From JAZDLC01 sp043802345 (GTDB lineage Bacteria > Planctomycetota > B15-G4 > JADJEK01): DNA of 47,714 nucleotides. The translations under genes were made by a program, and so were the position numbers. The stretch covers positions 1-47,714 of the forward strand of contig JAZDLC010000196.1 in assembly GCA_043802345.1 (NCBI GenBank), in the 5' to 3' direction. The notes beneath the pieces were generated by a model. It was not told the origin of the DNA. It did no database searches and saw nothing but the letters and a program-made list of their open reading frames with translations. Positions 16,662-24,321 of this stretch are shown one piece after another. The stretch's first letter is position 1, and every line of letters starts with the position of its first letter.

Positions 16662-17604
16662 CGTGTGCCTCCGTTTCCAGATCCTCGAACAACCACGTGC
16701 TGAGATAACGCTCGCCACAAGACGGGATGATCACGACGATCCGCTTCCCGTCATTCTCCTCGCGCCGCGCCACCTGCAGGGCGGCCCAGATCGCGGCTCC
16801 GGAGGAGATCCCGACCAGCAGGCCTTCCTCCCGCGCGGCCCTGCGCGCCATGACGCCCGCGTCTTCCTGCGTGACCTGGATGACCTCGTCGATCAGGGCC
16901 ACATCCAGGATCTCAGGGACGAAGCCGGCGCCGATCCCCTGGAGCTTGTGCGGTCCCGGCGCGCCTCCCGAGAGGACCGGAGAGTCCTTCGGTTCGACCG
17001 CGACCACCTGGAAGCCCGGCCTGCGCTCCTTCAGCACGCTGCCCACTCCGGTAAGGGTCCCGCCGGTGCCGACTCCGGAGATCAGGATGTCGACCTGGCC
17101 ATCGGTGTCGGCCCAGATCTCCTCGGCCGTCGTCCTGCGATGAACCTCCGGGTTGGCCGGATTAGAGAACTGCTGCAGCATGATGTGGCCGGGTGACTTC
17201 GCGACCAACTCCTCGGCCTTGCTGATGGCGCCCTTCATCCCTTCCGCGCCTTTGGTCAGGACCAGTTCCGCGCCGAGGGCGCGGAGCAGCTTGCGCCGCT
17301 CGATGCTCATGGTATCGGGCATGGTGAGAAGGAGCCGGTACCCCTTGCTCGCGCAGACGAAGGCCAGGCCGATGCCCGTGTTGCCGCTCGTCGGCTCGAC
17401 CAGGACGGTCTCGTCCTTGATGAGGCCCTGGTCCTCGGCCGCCTCGATCATGCTCAGGCCGATCCGATCCTTGACGCTGCTGAGCGGGTTGAACATCTCG
17501 AGTTTCAGCAGGATCTCCCCAAGGCACCCTTCGGCGAGCTTGCCGAGCCGGACGAGCGGGGTGTTGCCAATGAGCTCCGTGATGTTGTTCGCGATCCGTG
17601 ACAT
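16654..17604 (-). CDS. cysK: Cysteine synthase A (O-acetylserine sulfhydrylase)
   Basis: A 316-residue PLP enzyme that makes cysteine from O-acetylserine and sulfide. It shows the full fold-type II set: NPLSSVKDRI with the PLP lysine at Lys45, the substrate loop PTSGNTG at 71-77, the glycine-rich phosphate cup GVGTGGTLTGVG, and the late VGISSGAA serine. The length is standard. The ATG at 17604 has AGAGG about eight bases upstream. Its stop overlaps the cysE start, so translation is coupled. A 205-base divergent region separates it from the secreted protein at 17810; I see no T-box or SAM riboswitch in it. Confidence 0.96.
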   Translation of the reverse strand: MSRIANNITELIGNTPLVRLGKLAEGCLGEILLKLEMFNPLSSVKDRIGLSMIEAAEDQGLIKDETVLVEPTSGNTGIGLAFVCASKGYRLLLTMPDTMSIERRKLLRALGAELVLTKGAEGMKGAISKAEELVAKSPGHIMLQQFSNPANPEVHRRTTAEEIWADTDGQVDILISGVGTGGTLTGVGSVLKERRPGFQVVAVEPKDSPVLSGGAPGPHKLQGIGAGFVPEILDVALIDEVIQVTQEDAGVMARRAAREEGLLVGISSGAAIWAALQVARREENDGKRIVVIIPSCGERYLSTWLFEDLETEAHDV

Positions 17605-17809
17605 CGTTCAAACCTCTCAAACGGACGCTGAGATCGACCCCACCGGTCATGATATGCCGGATCTGGTCCAGCGTGGCCTATTAGCTCGGTTTGCGAAGCG
17701 ACACCGGGAATAATGTCCCGCGAGACTACAGGGGGGTGCGACGCCAGGACGCCCTCGAAGTTTCTCAGGCAGACCGAACCGGCTGCCAAGGAGGCGCGTT
17801 GAATCAGCC

Positions 17810-19639
17810 ATGAATCGGCCAGTCCTCACCATGGCACTTCTCACCACGATTCTCGGGTCGTACAGCGCCTCGCCGCAGCACGCAATCGTGAGGAAGCTGG
17901 CGGACCCGTTGGGCGTAATCGTTGAGGTCGTCGATGCCGACCTGAAGCCGATACCGGGCGTGGAAGTCCATATTGTGGGAGGAGCGGACGAGATCTACGG
18001 CCGGCAGTATTCCAGCGATGCCATGCGTCCGATGTGGACTCTCGAGCAAGGCCGGCCAGTGGTTGCGGACAGCGAGGCGCGGCTGTCCATCCCGCCGGCC
18101 GACAGCCCGATCTGGCTCGCCGTTCGCCGCGAAGACCAACTTGGGTTCCTCGTAGTCCGACCCCACCACCGCGGAGTGCATCATCTTGTGCTTCGCAAGA
18201 CTCTGATCCAGCGCATCCGCACCGTCGATCGAAGCGGAAAGCCCCGCCCGGGGACGCCGGTCGCGATCTTCTCCTACGTTCCCACATCTTGCGGTAACGC
18301 ATCTGGCCAGGTCAACGCGGTGTGGCGAGGCAAGACGGCCGGGCCGGATGCTGAGGTGGAGGTGATTGGAATCGAGGAGGTGATCGCGCGGCACTGCCTG
18401 GATTTCGGCGAGGGTATCATCTGCGCGCTCGACCTGCCGATTCGCCAGGAGAAGCGGTTCGTCGACACGATCCAGCCCGAGACAACCACGCTCGTCGTGC
18501 CCCCACTCGGGAGCCTCGAGGTGCGAATCCTGGACCCGGAGGGCCGGTCGATCGAGGACAGGGTCGAGGTGAGCGTAACCGCGGAGAATGAACCGGCCTG
18601 GCGGATGTTTGATCCGCCCTTTCGATTTGCCGTCAGCGATGGAGCGGCAAGGATCCCATCGGTTCCATTGGACCGGCCGCTGATTGTCTCGGCTGAGCAC
18701 CCCCTGTTCGAGCGCGCCGAGACCGAACTCCCGCCGACCGAAAGGAAGCGAATTCGGACTTCGATCCGATTCCCTTCGAAACACCCCTCCGTCGCCGGGA
18801 GACTCCTGAAACCTGATGGCGAACCACTCGCTTTCGCGCGCGTCTTTGTGCAGTTCGGTGACTCGCCGAATTCGTTCTGCCCAACGTACGGAGTGACGGG
18901 CAGCGACGGTTCCTTCGAGGTTCGGGCGTCGCCCTCGAGTTGGACCGAGGTCAAGATCCGATGCGTGCCGTCGCAGGGGCCGCGATGGCAGGCGGATTTC
19001 CGAGCGGCCGACCTCCAGGAACTGAGTCACCTGGGAGATATCTGCCTCAGGCCCGAGGTGAATCGGCTGACGCGAGGCGCGTCGGACGATCCGCGAATGG
19101 CCGCGGTCGAGGGGATGATCCTGGCGCCCGACACGGTCTCACCGATCTCGCTCTGCGCCTCTTTGGTCGGTGAAGGAGGTCGATACCGCGCCCGAGTCGA
19201 CTCCGACGGGTCGTTTCGCCTCGCCGCGCCACCCGCGGTCTACTCGCTGCAGATCCGGCCGTGGAGCAGGGAGATCAACCTCGATCCGCCTCTCGTCGCC
19301 ATGTCGATCGAGGGGGTGGAGGTCGGGCCGGATCATCGCGGTGCCGCGCTGCAACTGGGCATCATCGACGCGCGCTGCTCGGTGCGAGTCGTGAGTCTTC
19401 GCATCCACAACGCCGGAGACTGCGCGGTCCTGCTCGAGTGGTCGGATCGAAGCGGTTGGAAGAAGAGGACCGTTCTCGTGGGCCGGAGCACGGACCGCCG
19501 GATCACTTCGAAACCGATCCTCGACGTGAAGATCTGGACCGACGAAAGGGAGCCGGTGCAGCTTCGCGAAGTCGACGGGGTCTGCGACGTGACGCTGAAA
19601 CCACTCAGCACGGAGCTGCACCGTTCGAATCGGCAGTAG
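17810..19639 (+). CDS. Secreted multi-domain beta-sandwich protein
   Basis: A 609-residue protein with a signal peptide (about 1-20). The sequence is almost all beta, with several units that look like carboxypeptidase-regulatory or Cna-B-like folds: VDADLKPIPGVEVHI (near 40), VDRSGKPRPGTPVAIF (near 140), ILDPEGRSIEDRVEVSV (near 240), and RLLKPDGEPLAFARVFVQF (near 340). Each has the typical D/G turn followed by a V-x-V strand. No catalytic motif is seen. A ribosome site AAGGAGG is present but lies 15 bases before the ATG, longer than usual. Such proteins are usually cell-surface or secreted binding proteins; I infer no more than that. Confidence 0.7.
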   Translation: MNRPVLTMALLTTILGSYSASPQHAIVRKLADPLGVIVEVVDADLKPIPGVEVHIVGGADEIYGRQYSSDAMRPMWTLEQGRPVVADSEARLSIPPADSPIWLAVRREDQLGFLVVRPHHRGVHHLVLRKTLIQRIRTVDRSGKPRPGTPVAIFSYVPTSCGNASGQVNAVWRGKTAGPDAEVEVIGIEEVIARHCLDFGEGIICALDLPIRQEKRFVDTIQPETTTLVVPPLGSLEVRILDPEGRSIEDRVEVSVTAENEPAWRMFDPPFRFAVSDGAARIPSVPLDRPLIVSAEHPLFERAETELPPTERKRIRTSIRFPSKHPSVAGRLLKPDGEPLAFARVFVQFGDSPNSFCPTYGVTGSDGSFEVRASPSSWTEVKIRCVPSQGPRWQADFRAADLQELSHLGDICLRPEVNRLTRGASDDPRMAAVEGMILAPDTVSPISLCASLVGEGGRYRARVDSDGSFRLAAPPAVYSLQIRPWSREINLDPPLVAMSIEGVEVGPDHRGAALQLGIIDARCSVRVVSLRIHNAGDCAVLLEWSDRSGWKKRTVLVGRSTDRRITSKPILDVKIWTDEREPVQLREVDGVCDVTLKPLSTELHRSNRQ

Positions 19640-19690
19640 TCCGCCTTCACGGAGACAGAACCGGCCCGCCCTTCAATTCGCAGCGCGGTC

Positions 19691-21181
19691 TCAGAGGGAG
19701 GGGCCGTCCGCCAGGTAGAACGCGGTCAGGAAGGTGAGCCGCGTCATGTCCGCCAGCATGTCGGGGTTGATGCGGTAGATCGTGTCGCGCGTCTCGTGAT
19801 AATGGACGTGCGGACCGTTCGACGAGAAGGTCAGGCACGGGAGGCCGGCCAGGTAGAAAGGTGCGTAGTCGCTGCCGCGCACGCCGGGCGGGCCGCTGAA
19901 TTCATGCAGGCTCCTGACCGTGCCGACGGTTCGGTCCGCGCTCTCGACTGCCTCCTTCAGCGCCGGGTAGCCGGGCCGGATGGCCGCGCCGGAGCCGTCC
20001 CCCTCGCCCACCATGTCGAGGTTCAGCATGACCATCATTCTTCCTGCCGCCGCGGGCGGCTTTTCCACGAACAGGTTCGAGCCCTCGAGCCCGCGTTCTT
20101 CGCCGCCGAACAGGACGAACACCACGGAGCGGCGCGGGCGCTGCTTCAGCCGGGAGAAGGCGCGGGCCGCCTGCAGCACGCAGGCGCTGCCGCTGGCGTT
20201 GTCGTTGGCGCCGGGGAACAGCAGTCCGAGATGCCGGCCGCAGTGATCGAGGTGCGCTCCGACCACCACGCTCTCGTGGCGAAGCGCCGGGTCGGAGCCC
20301 CTGACGATGCCGATGACGTTGTACGCCACGGCGTCCGCCACATATCTTGCCTTGACGGCGATCTGGACGCGGGCACCGGTCACGAACGACCGCGGCTGCT
20401 TGGTCTCGAGGAGCTCGGCCCGCAGCTTCGCGGCGTCCGTGCCGTTCCCGGCCAGGATGCGGCCGGCCTGGCGGTCGGAGATCATCGCCGGAAAGAACCG
20501 CTCGAGCCGCTCGCCGTTCGGGTTGGCGATCGGCGTCTCGTAGATGTAGATCAGGCCGAGCGCACCCCTCTCGCGGGCTGCCCGCATGCGCGTCCGGTGC
20601 TCGTCGTGGTCCTGAAACGCCCGGTTCGAATCGTCGGGCGTACCGCGGAAGCAGAGCGCGAACCGGCCCTTGACGTCCATGCCGCCATAGTCGTCATATC
20701 CCAGTTCGGGCGCCGAGATCCCAAACCCCACGAAGACCACGCCACCCTCGGCCACGCCGCTGTCGGAGTAGAGGAGGGGGAGGAAGTCGACGCCCGGCTC
20801 GAGGTCGACCGGTTCCTCGGCCGTGCCTTCTGCGGCCGGCAGGATCAGCTTCAGCGATGCGTCCTCCACGGTCGTGCAGGGGGAGGAATACGGCTGGAGA
20901 AAGCTCCCCTCGGCGCCCGGTTCGAGCCGATGCGCCTCGAGCGTCGTCGCGATCAGCTCGCACAGCTCCCGGTACTCGGGGGTGCCGGGGAAGCGGCCCG
21001 CGAAGCGCGGGAGACAGAGTTGCCGGCACGTCTGGTAGACGTCCGCCGGCCGGATCGACGCATAGGCCGACGCCAGGTCGGGCGGCAGGTCGGAGGGGGC
21101 CGCGGCCGCGGGCAGGCCTAGCGCGAACAGGGCGAGAAGCAGCGGTCGTGCCAGGGAAGAGGGCAGGGACTGAGTCAGCAT
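19691..21181 (-). CDS. Secreted M28-family aminopeptidase with PA domain
   Basis: A 496-residue co-catalytic zinc peptidase with a signal peptide (about 1-28). Residues about 140-250 fit a protease-associated (PA) insert. The M28 zinc set is complete: His310 with the near aspartate in AHLDH, the bridging Asp327 in GANDNASG, the catalytic Glu361 and ligand Glu362 in GEERGLEGS, Asp389 in NLDMVG, and the final His in HYHETRDT. It should release single N-terminal residues or dipeptides outside the cytoplasm, beside the M1 and M64 enzymes of this window. The LCIB-like gene lies just upstream on the same strand, 96 bases away; a joint function is not obvious. Confidence 0.9.
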   Translation of the reverse strand: MLTQSLPSSLARPLLLALFALGLPAAAAPSDLPPDLASAYASIRPADVYQTCRQLCLPRFAGRFPGTPEYRELCELIATTLEAHRLEPGAEGSFLQPYSSPCTTVEDASLKLILPAAEGTAEEPVDLEPGVDFLPLLYSDSGVAEGGVVFVGFGISAPELGYDDYGGMDVKGRFALCFRGTPDDSNRAFQDHDEHRTRMRAARERGALGLIYIYETPIANPNGERLERFFPAMISDRQAGRILAGNGTDAAKLRAELLETKQPRSFVTGARVQIAVKARYVADAVAYNVIGIVRGSDPALRHESVVVGAHLDHCGRHLGLLFPGANDNASGSACVLQAARAFSRLKQRPRRSVVFVLFGGEERGLEGSNLFVEKPPAAAGRMMVMLNLDMVGEGDGSGAAIRPGYPALKEAVESADRTVGTVRSLHEFSGPPGVRGSDYAPFYLAGLPCLTFSSNGPHVHYHETRDTIYRINPDMLADMTRLTFLTAFYLADGPSL

Positions 21182-21277
21182 GGCCCGGGTGTCTCCCGCG
21201 TGTCGTGAGAATCGAAGCCCGCACGATACGGCAGGCGAGGCGGCAAGGCCAGACCGCCCCCGACGAGCCTCAGGGCG

Positions 21278-22012
21278 TCAGAGTTTCTCGATCCAGTCCT
21301 CGATGCGCCCCGGTTGCCCGTCGGCATTCAACACCACGGCGAGACGCGGCACGAAGGCGTCGTCCTCGCCAAGCGGCGTATTGATGAGCAGGCCGCCGAG
21401 AAGAACCGTCGGTTCGGAGGGCGCCATCCTGCGAATGATGTCTCCGAGCACGCCATCGATCACCTCGAAGAGGCGTTCCGTCGCCGCCAGGACCGGATCC
21501 TCATGCCCGAGGATCGCCTCCTTCGAGTAGGTGAGGGCGCTCTCGAGCAGATACTGCTCGGCATCGAGCGGCTCGAACCGGGGTTCGTACCCGGCATCCT
21601 GCTGGATCTTCCCGAGGTACCCCATCAGCTCCCCGCAGTCGGGGCTCTCGTCCTGCTGCCCTTCGCGCTCGACCTGCCCCCACGTCCCGTCCCGACCGAG
21701 TCCCACGTGCGGGCCGAAGAGGATGAAGAGACGCCCGTCATCCTCCGGGACATGGTGGTGGCAGGCGGAGAAACCGGTGATGCCCGCCGACGGGTACCCT
21801 CCCAGACCGGCGAGGTCGAAGTTCTCGCCCCAAAACTTGACGAACTCGCTTACCGACCTCTGGTTGACTTCATCGCGGCAGAGGGCGTTCGCGAACAAGG
21901 TGTTCTCGGGAGTGAAGCCCCGCCCCAGCAGGTAGCTCTGCGACCGCTCGACCAGCTCCGGCCAGCTCAGCGCGCTTGGGTACTTCTCTCGCAGTTCCTC
22001 GGCCCAATTCAT
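21278..22012 (-). CDS. LCIB/C-like (theta-class) carbonic anhydrase homolog
   Basis: A 244-residue soluble protein. I recognise the layout of the limiting-CO2-inducible protein B/C family: FANALCRDEVN (Cys45, Arg46, Asp47), GENFDLAGLGGYPSAGITGF, the HHHVP segment (His85-87), FILFGPHVGLGRDG, and SPDCGEL (Cys126). In the algal and diatom proteins a Cys, a His and a second Cys bind zinc, with an Asp-Arg pair beside them; all these types are in place here. It would interconvert CO2 and bicarbonate in the cytoplasm, since there is no signal peptide. No carboxysome or Rubisco gene is near, so the use is unclear. Family assignment is by remembered motifs and needs a profile search. Confidence 0.72.
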   Translation of the reverse strand: MNWAEELREKYPSALSWPELVERSQSYLLGRGFTPENTLFANALCRDEVNQRSVSEFVKFWGENFDLAGLGGYPSAGITGFSACHHHVPEDDGRLFILFGPHVGLGRDGTWGQVEREGQQDESPDCGELMGYLGKIQQDAGYEPRFEPLDAEQYLLESALTYSKEAILGHEDPVLAATERLFEVIDGVLGDIIRRMAPSEPTVLLGGLLINTPLGEDDAFVPRLAVVLNADGQPGRIEDWIEKL

Positions 22013-22275
22013 CTTGGAGTCCTCAGCTCGGCAAGGTCACCTGAAACGCCCGCGCTCCACACCGGAGCGGTGCGATGATTCTACGGGTTTCCTGAGGCTC
22101 CGACAGCGAGTCGCCAGGTTTCCGCCCGGGACTCTCCCCTTCGCGGGTCCGAGGCGGGGGTAGAGGACCGGGGTGCAAGCGACTACGATTCGGGGCGTTC
22201 GAGCTTCCGGACGGTTCGGGGCGACCGCCTGAAGCGCTCGCCGACACGTTTCCGGCACCCAGGAAAGGTCGCACG

Positions 22276-24321
22276 ATGGCAATGGAAACCGAGGGGCACT
22301 TCTACTCGGAGGATCCGTCGGAAGGTCCGCCGGACGCGCGCACGGACCTCCGTGGCGTGGACTACTTCTTCCTTGGCAACGGCCTCGTCCAGGGCGCCGT
22401 CCAGGTCGATCCGTCCGGAGCCGGGACCCCGCTCGGCCTGCTCCTGCTGCACCCGGAATGGTTCGGGCCGAAGCGCACCGCGCTGACCTTCGATCCCGAG
22501 ACGGGCCTCGCCGGAACGGTGGTTCGGATCGAGCATCCCGAGGGGACGGCGGAACCTCTGAGTGGCGAGGTTGACGCGAGATGGACTGACGTCGACGGCA
22601 TTCCGGCTGTCCGCGCAGGATGGCGGAGCGGCGACCTCTCGGTGACCGAGACGTTCTACTGCCCGGACCGCACAAGGGCCCGTCTGGTGCGCGAGGTGTC
22701 GCTCCGCTCAAAGAGCGCGTTGGAGGGAGTCCTCGCGACCGGGCAGGGGGAGCGGCGCCTGGAGCGGACGGTCGTTCTCCGGCCGGAAGAGCCGGTGGTG
22801 GTGCTGTTGCGGTACGACCTGGAGGAACGGGGGCAGGACGTGACCTGGAGCCTGGACTGGCACGAGGAGGAAGGTCCCGATCCGGAGGCGGTTCGCTACT
22901 GGACGGAGCTGGCGGCCCTTTCCTTCGATTCCGGCGCGCGGGCGGAGCTGCTCGACCGCCTGTACTCGTCCGCCAGGCGCCAACTCCCGGCGGTCCTTTC
23001 CGCCGCGGGCGCCATGGACGGCAGCATCTGGCAGTACAACCTGGAGTGGGTCCGTGACCAGGCGAACGTCGTCGTCTCCCTCTGTCAGATCGGAGCTGTC
23101 GAGACCGCGCGGAAGATGCTCGCCAGGCTGCTCGGGAAGTTCGTCACCGAGGCTGGCGACACGGTCGATTCCAGCAGGTGGCGACCTCCCGCAGAAGTAG
23201 AGCTGGACCAGAACGGCATTCTTCTCATGACGGCGAAGGCATACGTCGACTGGACCGGCGATCTCGCGCTCGTTGCAGCGCACTGGCCGAAGATCCGCGC
23301 GCTGGCCGAATACCCTCTCCGGGACGTCTTCCGGCACGGGGAGTCGGGTCTCCTGAAGAACCAGCGCGAGTACTGGGAGCGGCATGCGGCGTACGGCATC
23401 GAGGAGGGGATGGAGCTGACCTACCAGCTCTTCGTGTCGCTCGGTCTCCTTGACGCGGCGGAACTGGCCGGCCTCCTCGGTCACCCCGAGGACGCCTCGC
23501 GCTGGCGAGCCGAGGCGGACCGCCTGAAACAGGCGATGCTCTTTGACCCGAAATTTTCCCTGGTGGAGCGCGGGATCTTCATCAAGCGCCGGCGTCCGGA
23601 CGGAACGGTCCAGGAGACGGTCACGCCGACCGCGGTGCTCCCGGTCGGGTTGGGGATCGACCATGCCGGCCCGCACTACCTGAATCCGGACACGGCGTCC
23701 GTCCTGCCGATCGTGACGGAGTTCATCGACCCCCGGGGCGACCTGGCGCGCCGGACGCTGGAGGATGTGGAGAGGCTCTGGAACCAGACCTGGGACGGCG
23801 GCGGCTACTGCCGCTACAACGTGACCTCCGAGGCCGATTCGCCCGGCCCCTGGCCGTTCGCCACCCTGTTCGTGGCCCGCGCGTATCTCGAGGCCGGCGA
23901 CGACCGCAAGGTCTGGCGTATCCTGGAATGGCTTGGCTCGGTCCCCTCCGGCGGCAAGGCATGCACCTGGTTCGAGTTCTACGGCGAGAAGAAGGTGCCC
24001 CCCTGTCCGCCGATCGGCATCACCCCGTGGACCTGGGCCGAGGTCCTGACCTTTTTCATCCACCATCTTCTCGGCGTACGGCCCGGCCCGGACATGCTCG
24101 AGCTCCGGCCGCGCCTCCTGGAGGGCTTGGACCGGGTCGAGGCGTCGCTTGCCGTGCGCGGCCATCGCCTCCACCTCACCCTGCGCCGCGCGGAAGAAAA
24201 CGAGGCAGAGGGCGCGTACCTCGACGGGGCCGCGCAGCCCCTGCGGGAGGGGCGGTTCCGGACCCCGATACCAGAGAAGGACCTGCGGGTGGAGCTCGTC
24301 TTGGAGAGGAAGAACCGATGA
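22276..24321 (+). CDS. Six-hairpin (GH15-like) glycosidase, cytoplasmic
   Basis: A 681-residue protein without signal peptide, started by an ATG with AGGAAAGG six bases upstream. Residues about 30-210 are a beta-sandwich N-terminal domain; residues about 225-600 are an (alpha/alpha)6 barrel with motifs found in GH15-like and related clans: YNLEWVRDQAN at 254-264, ELDQNGILL at 309-317, GTVQETVTPTAVLPVGLG and GYCRYNVTSEADSPGPW, then TWFEFYGEKK near 560. The C-terminal 70 residues are a beta domain. Which acids are catalytic is not certain from sequence. Its stop overlaps the alpha-mannosidase start (ATGA), so both act in one pathway, probably on an imported mannose-containing oligosaccharide. 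Confidence 0.75.
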   Translation: MAMETEGHFYSEDPSEGPPDARTDLRGVDYFFLGNGLVQGAVQVDPSGAGTPLGLLLLHPEWFGPKRTALTFDPETGLAGTVVRIEHPEGTAEPLSGEVDARWTDVDGIPAVRAGWRSGDLSVTETFYCPDRTRARLVREVSLRSKSALEGVLATGQGERRLERTVVLRPEEPVVVLLRYDLEERGQDVTWSLDWHEEEGPDPEAVRYWTELAALSFDSGARAELLDRLYSSARRQLPAVLSAAGAMDGSIWQYNLEWVRDQANVVVSLCQIGAVETARKMLARLLGKFVTEAGDTVDSSRWRPPAEVELDQNGILLMTAKAYVDWTGDLALVAAHWPKIRALAEYPLRDVFRHGESGLLKNQREYWERHAAYGIEEGMELTYQLFVSLGLLDAAELAGLLGHPEDASRWRAEADRLKQAMLFDPKFSLVERGIFIKRRRPDGTVQETVTPTAVLPVGLGIDHAGPHYLNPDTASVLPIVTEFIDPRGDLARRTLEDVERLWNQTWDGGGYCRYNVTSEADSPGPWPFATLFVARAYLEAGDDRKVWRILEWLGSVPSGGKACTWFEFYGEKKVPPCPPIGITPWTWAEVLTFFIHHLLGVRPGPDMLELRPRLLEGLDRVEASLAVRGHRLHLTLRRAEENEAEGAYLDGAAQPLREGRFRTPIPEKDLRVELVLERKNR

